DNA of 64,000 nucleotides from CAILZL01 sp963791615 (lineage in GTDB: Bacteria > Pseudomonadota > Gammaproteobacteria > Steroidobacterales > Steroidobacteraceae). Within the stretch, counting starts at the first letter, position 1; the number at the start of each line of letters is the position of its first letter. Position numbers and translations under genes: made by a program. Below the pieces are notes generated by a model. That model was not told the origin of the DNA, searched no databases, and saw only the letters and a program-made list of their open reading frames with translations. Of the stretch, positions 55,251 to 62,931 are shown piece by piece. The stretch covers positions 558,001 through 622,000 of the forward strand of contig CAWBTE010000005.1 in assembly GCA_963791615.1 (NCBI GenBank), given 5' to 3'.

Positions 55251-56339
55251 ATGAGCGATATACAGCGCATTCTCGATCACCTCAATACCAGTGTCCTGCT
55301 GGTGGATCGTCGTCAGGTCGTGCACTACCTCAACGTCGCGGCAGAAACATTGCTGGGCGTGAGCCGTAATCAGATTCTGGGCCGGACACTGGCTGAGTTG
55401 TTGCGTGATGCCGCCGAGCTGGCCGCGATTGTTGATCGCACCTTTGAAGCCTGGCAGCCCTATGCGCGACGTGAACTCACCCTGCAAAGCATGAGCGGCG
55501 GCGACGTACTGATTGTCGATTGCTCGGTGTCGCCGTTCGAAGATCGCGGCGACAGCGCCACTGTAGTTGTGGAAATCAGCGATGCCACGCAGCATCAGCG
55601 CATCTCACGTGAAACCGCACTGATCAATCAGGTTGGCGGCAGCCGCCTGATGATCAAGCAGCTGGCGCATGAGATCAAGAACCCGCTGGGTGGCTTGCGC
55701 GGTGCGGCGCAGTTGCTCGAACGGCAACTCAATGATGCGTCGATGCGCGAATACACCTCGATCATCATCAGCGAAGCGGATCGGCTGAAAACACTGGTGG
55801 ATTCATTGCTGGGTCCCGGCCATACGCCACACAAGGAACTCATCAATGTCCATGAGCTGTTGCAGCATGTGCGGCAGCTGCTGATGGCGGATGCGCCGGA
55901 TGTCGAAATAGATCGCGACTATGATCCCAGCCTGCCGCCACTGGAGCTGGATCGAAATCAGATCATTCAGGCCATGCTCAATCTGGGCCGCAATGCAATT
56001 CAGGCCATGCAGAAATCCGGACGTCTGATCTTGCGCACACGTGTACTGACCAATGTCAGCATCGGCACGCGCCGGCATCGACTGGTGGCGTCAATTCAAT
56101 TTGAAGACAACGGACCTGGCGTGCCTGAACACCTGCAGGACACGTTGTTTTATCCGTTTGTCACCGGTCGTTCTGAAGGCACCGGGCTGGGACTGGCGAT
56201 CGCGCAGGATCTGGTCAGTCGTCATGGTGGCTTGATCGAGTTTGAAAGCCGGCCGGGACGCACCGTATTTACCCTGTTACTTCCGTTCAATTCACTTCCG
56301 AATCCACATGATGCAGCCGATGCCCACAAAACCGCTTAA
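55251..56339 (+). CDS. ntrB: Nitrogen regulation sensor kinase NtrB (GlnL)
   Basis: The cytoplasmic histidine kinase/phosphatase that, under PII control, phosphorylates NtrC when nitrogen is short. The start at ATG 55251 has GGAG 6-7 nt upstream and gives 362 residues; in-frame ATGs also lie at 55215 and 55239. A PAS domain (about 5-115, DIQRILDHLNTSVLLVDRRQVVHYLNVAAETLLG) is followed by HisKA with LAHEIKNPLGGLRGAAQLL (the autophosphorylated His) and a HATPase domain (LGRNAIQAM, FEDNGPGVPE, GRSEGTGLGLAIAQDLVSRHGG). It is followed directly by ntrC. Confidence 0.93.
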   Translation: MSDIQRILDHLNTSVLLVDRRQVVHYLNVAAETLLGVSRNQILGRTLAELLRDAAELAAIVDRTFEAWQPYARRELTLQSMSGGDVLIVDCSVSPFEDRGDSATVVVEISDATQHQRISRETALINQVGGSRLMIKQLAHEIKNPLGGLRGAAQLLERQLNDASMREYTSIIISEADRLKTLVDSLLGPGHTPHKELINVHELLQHVRQLLMADAPDVEIDRDYDPSLPPLELDRNQIIQAMLNLGRNAIQAMQKSGRLILRTRVLTNVSIGTRRHRLVASIQFEDNGPGVPEHLQDTLFYPFVTGRSEGTGLGLAIAQDLVSRHGGLIEFESRPGRTVFTLLLPFNSLPNPHDAADAHKTA

Positions 56340-57726
56340 TGTCTGGTTGGTCGATGATGACGCGTCGATACGCTGGGTGCTGGAGCGCGCCCTCAAGCAG
56401 GGTGGCATGGTGCCTACGGCGTTCGAGCAGGCGGATTCAGCCTTGTCAGCCTTGCGTCGGTCGCGCCCCGATGTCTTGATGACGGACATTCGTATGCCGG
56501 GCCGCAGTGGTCTGGAGTTGCTGGCTGCGATTCGCGAATCGCAGCCAGAATTGCCGGTGATCGTGATGACCGCGCATTCGGATCTTGATAGTGCGGTAGC
56601 CGCCTATCAAGGCGGCGCGTTTGAATATCTGCCCAAGCCGTTTGACATTGATCAGGCTGTGGATCTGGTGCGCCGTGCCGCGAATCAGAAAAAGATTCCG
56701 GAAGATGTCGTCAGTACCGAAGCCAAACGCATTCCGGAAATGCTGGGTCAGGCACCTGCCATGCAGGAAGTTTTTCGCGCCATTGGTCGCCTGTCACGCT
56801 CCAGCATGACGGTGCTGATCAATGGTGAATCGGGCACCGGCAAGGAACTGGTGGCGCGTGCGTTACATCGCCACAGTCCGCGCGCCAGCAAGGCGTTCAT
56901 CGCGCTCAATACCTCGGCCTTCACCGCTGACTTGCTCGAATCCGAATTGTTCGGTCATGAGAAAGGTTCATTCACCGGCGCCGATGCGCAGCGTCGTGGC
57001 CGTTTTGAACAGGCCGATGGCGGCACCTTGTTTCTTGATGAAATCGGCGACATGTCGCCGCAATTGCAGACGCGCTTGTTGCGTGTGCTGGCCGAAGGCG
57101 AGTTCTATCGCGTCGGTGGTCAGATACCGGTACGCGTTGATGTGCGGGTGATTGCCGCGACGCACCAGGATCTGTCCGAACGCGTCAAGCAAGGGCTGTT
57201 CCGTGAAGACTTGCTGCATCGCTTGAATGTCATCCGTATTGAAGTGCCACCGCTGCGTGCGCGGCGCGATGACATACCGGAACTGCTGCACTCCTATCTC
57301 AGCGCCGCAGCGACGGAACTGGGTGTGGAAGCCAAGGTGCTGACCAAGGAAGCCGAGAATGCGCTGCTCGCTTATGACTGGCCCGGCAACGTACGTCAGC
57401 TGGTGAACACCTGTCGGCGTCTGACGGTGACTGCGCCCGGTCGCGAAATCAAGGTAGCTGACATTCCTACCGATCTGGGCGGCGCACCCACTGCCAACAG
57501 CTTGCAGGAAGAATGGTCACGACAACTCACCGCCTGGGCCGACAAGCGTCTTGCTGCCGGCGGCGCGCCGCTGCTGGATGATGCGATGCCGGAATTTGAA
57601 CGCACGCTGATTCGCTGCGCGCTACGCAAGACCGAAGGTGGGCGTCAGGAAGCGGCCAAGTTACTGGGCTGGGGCCGTAACACGCTGACCCGCAAGCTGA
57701 AAGAACTGGGCATGGATGATGAGTAG
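56320..57726 (+). CDS. ntrC: Nitrogen regulation response regulator NtrC (GlnG)
   Basis: The sigma-54 activator of nitrogen genes. The start at ATG 56320 (MPTKPLNVWLVDDDASIRWVLERAL) gives 468 residues; earlier ATGs at 56308 and 56311 are possible. The receiver domain holds VLMTDIRMPGRSGLELL with the phospho-Asp near 54. The AAA+ domain has GESGTGKELVARALH, GHEKGSFTGADAQRRGRFEQADGGTLFLDEIGDM and the sensor motifs. The sigma-54 loop reads GSFTGA in place of the usual GAFTGA. The Fis-type helix-turn-helix ends the protein (EAAKLLGWGRNTLTRKLKELGM). Its own binding sites appear upstream of glnA. It overlaps the end of ntrB. Confidence 0.94.
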   Translation: MPTKPLNVWLVDDDASIRWVLERALKQGGMVPTAFEQADSALSALRRSRPDVLMTDIRMPGRSGLELLAAIRESQPELPVIVMTAHSDLDSAVAAYQGGAFEYLPKPFDIDQAVDLVRRAANQKKIPEDVVSTEAKRIPEMLGQAPAMQEVFRAIGRLSRSSMTVLINGESGTGKELVARALHRHSPRASKAFIALNTSAFTADLLESELFGHEKGSFTGADAQRRGRFEQADGGTLFLDEIGDMSPQLQTRLLRVLAEGEFYRVGGQIPVRVDVRVIAATHQDLSERVKQGLFREDLLHRLNVIRIEVPPLRARRDDIPELLHSYLSAAATELGVEAKVLTKEAENALLAYDWPGNVRQLVNTCRRLTVTAPGREIKVADIPTDLGGAPTANSLQEEWSRQLTAWADKRLAAGGAPLLDDAMPEFERTLIRCALRKTEGGRQEAAKLLGWGRNTLTRKLKELGMDDE

Positions 57727-57841
57727 CTCAAGACCACTGCGTGTGAGCTACGCAAGACACGGAGTTACTACGGATGCCACTGTAATTCTTCAGCCTGACC
57801 TATAGATAAAGATCTGCCACAGCATCGCAAGGAAGCGATAC

Positions 57842-58060
57842 ATGCCTGCCGATGGGCCAACAGGGACTGTTCGCTTACAGCCGGCGTACTACCAGCACCA
57901 CTGTCCAGAACAGACGCTGTTCTACCGGTGGGCACAGCGCCTCAAGCGGGTGTTTCAGTTCGACATCAGTCAGTGCGGGTGTGGCGGTAAAGTAAAGCTC
58001 ATCGCCAGCATTGAAGCTGCGCTGACGGTCAGGCAGGCGGCAGACAGGATGAGTGATTTA
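57842..58060 (+). pseudogene. IS91-type transposase, C-terminal remnant
   Basis: A short frame beginning near 57842 carries FYRWAQRLKRVFQFDISQCGCGGKVKLIASIEA, which matches the C-terminal part of IS91-family (HUH) transposases: WAQRLkRVFxiDI-x-C-x-x-C-G-g-x-vkvIASIE. Only this end is present, and the preceding catalytic domain is missing. The frame continues to 58426 with no further likeness. A hairpin (GCCCCCA at 58073-58079 with TGGGGGC at 58085-58091) follows directly and may mark the old element end. It lies beside the MetE-like gene. Confidence 0.75.
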
Positions 58061-58282
58061 AACATTGTTGTGGCCCCCATAAGTTGGGGGCAATGTTGTC
58101 ATGCTGGCCTTTCCATGGAAAAGCCAGGAAAGGTAAATAACTCGGACAGCATACATCGTACGAGCGACAACAAGATCAATAGCTTGTGTGCAAGTGCGCC
58201 ATTGCCTGCATGGGCATCAACAGAAGCTTATGTGCTTGTTAAGCCGCAACACATTACTAATGTCCGGCTGCGTTCCCGGTCG

Positions 58283-59419
58283 TTACAGGCGTTCGCTCGC
58301 CAAGCGCGCGCCTGCCACAAGGGCATCCAGTTTTGCCCAACAGATTTCAGGATGCACCCGCATCATGCCGCAGTCCGTGCCCGCGATGACGTTGTCGCGA
58401 CCGACCAGTTCGGCATAACGGATTAGTCGTTGTGCGACCAGCTCCGGATGCTCGACGGTATCGCTGCAATGGCTAACCACACCCGGCATGATCTTCTTGC
58501 CATCCGGCAGTTTGTGATCTTTGAATACATTCCATTCGAACTCGTGGCGCGGATTGCCGCCTTCTATCGAATAACAACCAACATTCAACTTGTATAGCAG
58601 GTCGATCAGATGCCTGAGTTCTATATCGGTTGCATGCGGTCCGTGGTAACTGCCCCAGCACATGTGCAGGCGAACCTGTTCAACAGGGCAGTCACGCAGC
58701 GCGTAGTTGAGCAGCTCGATGCGGTTGGCACAGTGGGCACGATACCGGTCAATGTTCCATGTCGGATCTTTCTGCCAGGCATGAGCAATGCCGGGGTCAT
58801 CGATCTGCAATATCAACCCGGCATCGGTGATGGCGCGGTATTCGTCGTGCAAGGCATCGGCGAGTGCAATCACATACTCTTCATCGTTCGCATAGTGTTG
58901 ATTGGGCATGGTGAGCTCGATCATCTGCGGCGAGATCGCTGTCAGGAAGCCTGTGGCCTGGTCGATTTTCGCCAGTGCGGATTTGAGATTGCGTATGTCT
59001 GACTGCACTGCTTCCTGACCCACGTAACACACGGGCCCCGTGCAGGTAATCACTGGGCTGCGATGCGGAAAAACGCCACCGCGCGCGGCAAAGTATCCGG
59101 GAAATTCCTGCAGGTCGCGTTGCGCGGCACCGACGTTGGGGTGTACCTCGCCCGGCTGCAGTTCGTGTTGCGCCATGCCGCTGAGCCGATCACTTACGTA
59201 GTGCAGGAAGCTTAACTTGCTGAACTCACCATCACCGATGATACCTATGCCATGGGCGTGCTGTTTTCGTACAACCTGTTCGACGGCCTCGGGTACGCTG
59301 ACCGGCGCACCCTCCATTTGCGTCGGGCGAATGCCCTTGATACCTGGCGGGCGCGGCAAGGCGCCTACATGCGAGACGCGGATAGGGGCGGTCTGTCTAC
59401 TTTGTGAATGATTGTTCAT
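58283..59419 (-). CDS. Cobalamin-independent methionine synthase-like protein (MetE C-terminal family)
   Basis: A 378-residue protein of the MetE C-terminal-domain family, a TIM barrel that methylates thiols using a zinc site. Zinc-ligand positions are visible: LHMCWGSYHGPH (His, Cys) and TDCGM (Cys), with EGGNPRHEFEW (Glu) between. The N-terminal duplicate domain of full MetE is absent, so methyltetrahydrofolate-homocysteine activity is not assured; stand-alone members often have other methyl donors or acceptors. The start at ATG 59419 is used; 12 more codons are open to 59455. It sits in a disturbed region between an IS91 remnant and an ettA scrap. Confidence 0.85.
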   Translation of the reverse strand: MNNHSQSRQTAPIRVSHVGALPRPPGIKGIRPTQMEGAPVSVPEAVEQVVRKQHAHGIGIIGDGEFSKLSFLHYVSDRLSGMAQHELQPGEVHPNVGAAQRDLQEFPGYFAARGGVFPHRSPVITCTGPVCYVGQEAVQSDIRNLKSALAKIDQATGFLTAISPQMIELTMPNQHYANDEEYVIALADALHDEYRAITDAGLILQIDDPGIAHAWQKDPTWNIDRYRAHCANRIELLNYALRDCPVEQVRLHMCWGSYHGPHATDIELRHLIDLLYKLNVGCYSIEGGNPRHEFEWNVFKDHKLPDGKKIMPGVVSHCSDTVEHPELVAQRLIRYAELVGRDNVIAGTDCGMMRVHPEICWAKLDALVAGARLASERL

Positions 59420-60016
59420 GGATGTTGCACGGTCCTTTGTTTTACGTGAATACAAGCTGGCAGGTGTCCCGGTAGTACGGCCAGCCGTTGCAATTCGGCA
59501 AACAGTCCTTCGGCAGGCTGGGTACGATCAGTTGCCATCGCATACTGGAAGTCTGAAATTACACGTGGATATCCGTGTTCGTGAAGTTCATATTGTTCTG
59601 GTCGGGCTTCAGCTGTGGCCAGAGAACAAAGTCGATTCGGAGTATATGGCGGGTTTTTTGTGAGATTGGTGCGTACCCGGAAATTCTTGTGTACCGATTC
59701 CTGCACGCTGGGTTTGCCGGATTCTTGGTAAGCTCCGCCCGATTGCCAGGCGGGACTTGGGCGACACCCACCTTGCCGACGCGATTCATGATGTAAATGA
59801 ACTGGGGCATGGAGGATTCAGAATTGGATAAAAGAGCTGGAATAGTACGGGGCAAGACGAGGGCAGTCGGCGATTCCCCCGGCTCGGGGCGGAGCATCAC
59901 CAGTACTTCTAATAGCGCACACACATTTATTTATAGGGTATGCACGCATTTTTCAGGCGCAAAGGCGCACAGTTGAAAGCTGCGATATTTAAAATTGTTA
60001 CAGAAGGAGATGCTTC
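59420..60016. other. Disturbed intergenic stretch before the tandem DUF6152 pairs
   Basis: About 600 bases without an intact gene. On the minus strand 59810-59769 encodes a fragment like the EttA N-terminus, listed separately. The rest holds short open frames with no family likeness. The strong AAGGAG ribosome site of the next DUF6152 gene lies at its right end. Confidence 0.4.
59769..59810 (-). pseudogene. Possible ettA 5' fragment
   Basis: The minus strand from the ATG at 59810 reads MPQFIYIMNRVGKV, very close to the first 14 residues of EttA, the ABC-F translational throttle (typical start MAQYVYTMNRVGKVVPPK). The likeness stops abruptly after this point and no ABC motifs follow. Upstream on the minus strand TACTAT may be an old -10. 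It is read as a break-point scrap; chance similarity is possible because the match is short. Confidence 0.4.
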
Positions 60017-60430
60017 ATGATCAAGGCACCCATTTTCCGCATCATGGCTGTTTTGCTTCTCGCTCCTGCCGGCTTCGTCGCCGCGCATCATGGCACCGCC
60101 GGTTTTTACGACGAGCACAAGAAGGTCAAGGTCGAAGGCGTAGTGAAGGAGTTCCATTGGCGCAATCCGCATTCCGGGCTGTTTGTCGTTGGCAAAGACT
60201 CCAACGGCAATGAAGGCACCTTCGCCCTTGAAATGGGCAGCCCCAGCTCACTGGCAAGGGCGGGATACACTCGCCGGACCGTGAAGCCGGGTGACAAAGT
60301 TGTGGCGGAAGTTCGGCCTGCTCATACCAACCCCCTTGCGGGTGAGCTGATTTCCAGTGACCTGTGGGTGAATGGCAAGCGTGTCTCAACGATGATCAGT
60401 GACCAGGGCAAGGCCAAGGGCGAGGAGTAA
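60017..60430 (+). CDS. DUF6152 family exported protein
   Basis: A 137-residue exported protein with a signal peptide ending GFVAA and a predicted mature start HHGTAGFYD (His24-His25). The domain pattern is KVKVEGVVKEFHWRNPHSGLFVVGKD, FALEMGSPSSLARAGYTRRTVKPGDKVVAEVRPAHTNPLAGEL. AAGGAG stands about 8 nt before the ATG. The partner gene begins 5 nt after its stop. A close tandem homologue is at 61547-61943. Function unknown; see findings for the N-terminal histidine idea. Confidence 0.85.
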   Translation: MIKAPIFRIMAVLLLAPAGFVAAHHGTAGFYDEHKKVKVEGVVKEFHWRNPHSGLFVVGKDSNGNEGTFALEMGSPSSLARAGYTRRTVKPGDKVVAEVRPAHTNPLAGELISSDLWVNGKRVSTMISDQGKAKGEE

Positions 60431-60435
60431 TCACC

Positions 60436-61248
60436 ATGTCATTGCAATCATTGTGGCGTCAGGCGGCATGTATCCTGCTGGTCAGTGCGCTCACCTCCCA
60501 GGCATACGCGCAGGCCAGGTCCAAACCTGATTTGAGCGGTGTCTGGGTGCGACCGGGAACCGGGCGCAACGCAGATGGTACGCAAGCCCATAGAGTGACA
60601 CCCGCCACTCAGCACTCGAGCTGGACCACAGAATCCCTGTCTTTCACGCCAGAGGGCCGCAAGGCCTTCGATGCCAACATCCCGATCGCAGGCCCGCGTC
60701 AAGTGAAGTCAGAGCTGTCCAACGATCCGCGCGACCACGCCAATCCCGTCGGGTTGTATCGAATGATTGCCAGTTCCGGCAATGGTCGTGCGTTTGAGAT
60801 TCACCAGCACGATGACAGGATCTACATGCTGTTTTCGTACGGGCGCAACTGGCGGATTATTTACACCGACGGCCGGCCTGTAGAAGAACATCCCATCGGA
60901 CCCTTCTGGTTTGGTAGTTCCTTTGGCAAGTGGGAAGGCGACACACTGGTCATCACGACACTGGATCTGGACGACCGCCAGTGGCTGGATGGTTGGGGCA
61001 CGCCTATCAGCATGGACGCGCGCGTGACTGAACGTTGGCGGCGTGTGGGGGACAAGGTCGAGTTCAGCTTCACCGTGAATGATCCCACGTACTACACCAA
61101 GCCGTGGCATAGCGAGACGCAGACCTTCGCCTTACAAGCGAAGCAGGTCCAGCCGGTGGAAATGATCACTGCGCCAGCAGATATCACGGAATACAACAAC
61201 ACGCTGCTGATTCCTTCCAGCAACAAGGCCGGCAGCAGCGCGAAGTAG
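60436..61248 (+). CDS. Exported partner protein of DUF6152
   Basis: A 270-residue exported protein (signal ending QAYAQ). After KPDLSGVWVRPGTGR it holds NPVGLYRMIASSGNGRAFEIHQHDDRIYMLFSYGRNWRIIYTDGRP, GPFWFGSSFGKWEGDTLVITTLDLDDRQWLDGWGTPISMDARVTERWRRV and VNDPTYYTKPW, the most complete form of the partner pattern in this window. Many aromatic residues and alternating strands suggest a beta-barrel or lipocalin-like periplasmic fold. It directly follows the DUF6152 gene. Confidence 0.8.
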   Translation: MSLQSLWRQAACILLVSALTSQAYAQARSKPDLSGVWVRPGTGRNADGTQAHRVTPATQHSSWTTESLSFTPEGRKAFDANIPIAGPRQVKSELSNDPRDHANPVGLYRMIASSGNGRAFEIHQHDDRIYMLFSYGRNWRIIYTDGRPVEEHPIGPFWFGSSFGKWEGDTLVITTLDLDDRQWLDGWGTPISMDARVTERWRRVGDKVEFSFTVNDPTYYTKPWHSETQTFALQAKQVQPVEMITAPADITEYNNTLLIPSSNKAGSSAK

Positions 61249-61546
61249 TTGGGTACCGGGGCGCGTTGACAGTCCTTGGGTCACGTTTCGTCTGGCCCGC
61301 TTGATGGCTTGCTTAACCCGTGAGATTTGGTGTGTGACTGAAGGTCGAGTTCTGACACACGCTGAGGAGTTTGTGTTGCACTGCAAGAACCGAAGGGTGT
61401 GGGGACAGCCGAAGGAGTTCCCGTTCTGATCCTGCAGGATGTACAACCTGAAGGAGCTAACAATTCTTCGCGGATTTTTGACCGTACGTCGGTATTGTGG
61501 CGACTTGGCCGAATAACGGCGCGTTTGATCCTGGTAGAGGTGTGTT
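61249..61546. other. Gap between the two DUF6152-partner pairs
   Basis: About 298 bases without a supported gene. Short open frames on both strands show no family likeness. It probably contains the promoter or leader of the second pair. Confidence 0.4.
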
Positions 61547-61943
61547 ATGCGAGGACTGAATTTTTCAACTCTGGCAGCGCTGGCACTGCTGGTCCCCGTG
61601 GAATTCGGGTTTGCCCATCACGGTACGGCGGGTTTTTACGACCAGACCAAGAAGGTCAGGATTGAAGGCGTAGCGAAGCAGTTTGCGTGGCGCAATCCAC
61701 ACGCCGGGCTGTTCCTGACCGGCAAGGATGCTGCGGGCAAGGAAGTGACCTATGTGCTTGGAAATGGGTAGTCCGAACACGCTGGCGAAGCTGGGATTCA
61801 ATCGCCTCAGCATCAAGCCCGGCGACAAGGTAGTAGCGCAGGTGCATGTGGCCTTCAGCAATCCGCTGGCGGGTGAAGCCGAGGCCCGGTTCATTGAAGT
61901 GAACGGCAAGCAGGTCGCGACGTCCGACGCGGCGGAGGAGTAG
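61547..61943 (+). CDS. DUF6152 family exported protein (one frameshift)
   Basis: A homologue of the gene at 60017. It has a signal ending GFA, a mature start HHGTAGFYD (His24-His25), then KVRIEGVAKQFAWRNPHAGLFLTGKD. The frame shifts by one extra base at about 61755-61758, where GTG CTT G GAA ATG GGT should read VLEMGS; it resumes with MGSPNTLAKLGFNRLSIKPGDKVVAQVHVAFSNPLAGEAEARF. Corrected length is 131 residues. The partner gene begins 2 nt after the stop. Likeness to the first pair across both genes indicates tandem duplication. Confidence 0.78.
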
Positions 61944-61945
61944 CC

Positions 61946-62779
61946 ATGGAATTGCATCGTCACATGAGTTTGCTGCTGGTAGCGGTGTGTATGGCGGCGG
62001 CGCCCGCCTATGCGCAGCAAGCGGCCAAGCCGGCTGCGCCTGCTGCGGCATTTTCGCCTCGCGATTTCGGTGGGGTGTGGGGCAAGCCCGGCGGACCTCG
62101 TGGCAGTCCCGATCGCGTCAACGAACCCAGAATCGTTCGTCCGGAATCGGGCTGGAGCAGCGAGAAGTTGCCGTTCACTCCCGAAGGGCGCGCTGCCTTC
62201 GAAGCCAACAAACCCACGGGTGGTCCCCGGCAGGTGAAAGGGGAAATGTCGGCCAACGACCCGCGCGACACGGGCAATCCGCTGGGCCTGTATCGAACCA
62301 TCCAGTTCTCCTCAGCCAGTCGCGCGTTCGAGTTCGGCACTTTGAACGGCAACTTCGTACAGATGTTTTCGGTAGGGCGCATCTGGCGCGTCATTCATAT
62401 GGATGGCCGGGCGGTTCCCGAACAGATCGTTGCCGGACCGTTCTGGTATGGACAGTCGGTGGGCAGGTGGGACGGCGACACACTCGTGATCACCACTCAG
62501 TCGCTCGACGGCCGGCAGTGGCTGGATTCGTGGGGAACGCCCATCAGTCTGGATGCACGTATCGAGGAGCGCTGGCGGCGTGTTGCGCCCGATGAATTGC
62601 AGCTGACCATTACCGTCAACGATCCGACTTATTACACCAGGTCATGGACCAGCCTTCCTGAACGGTTCCGCCGGCAGCCCAGGGACGTAGAGGTGGAAGA
62701 GATCATTTACGCGCCGGTGGATATCGAGGGGTACGGCCGGGAAATCCTGGCGCCGTCGAGCAACAGCGCGACCAGGTAA
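61946..62779 (+). CDS. Exported partner protein of DUF6152
   Basis: A 277-residue exported protein (signal ending AAPAYAQQ). FGGVWGKPGGPRG, NPLGLYRTIQFSSASRAFEFGTLNGNFVQMFSVGRIWRVIHMDGR, GPFWYGQSVGRWDGDTLVITTQSLDGRQWLDSWGTPISLDARIEERWRRV and VNDPTYYTRSW align block by block with the partner at 60436. It follows the frameshifted DUF6152 gene immediately. Confidence 0.8.
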   Translation: MELHRHMSLLLVAVCMAAAPAYAQQAAKPAAPAAAFSPRDFGGVWGKPGGPRGSPDRVNEPRIVRPESGWSSEKLPFTPEGRAAFEANKPTGGPRQVKGEMSANDPRDTGNPLGLYRTIQFSSASRAFEFGTLNGNFVQMFSVGRIWRVIHMDGRAVPEQIVAGPFWYGQSVGRWDGDTLVITTQSLDGRQWLDSWGTPISLDARIEERWRRVAPDELQLTITVNDPTYYTRSWTSLPERFRRQPRDVEVEEIIYAPVDIEGYGREILAPSSNSATR

Positions 62780-62931
62780 GTGTTGCTGAGGTTATACGCG
62801 GATGTCCCGGCAAGGTTGTGCTGTGCATCCGCAGTAAACTTGTCGAGTTATTTTTGCTGACGCTATCAGTGAATGTACGGTGCTACTGAATAGCATGGTC
62901 TGTATTTTCTGCGTACCGCAGGGGAAGTTAA

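Noticed and set aside
58073..58091. GCCCCCA/TGGGGGC hairpin as an intrinsic terminator
   Set aside because: There is no T run on either side; it more likely belongs to the IS91 remnant end.
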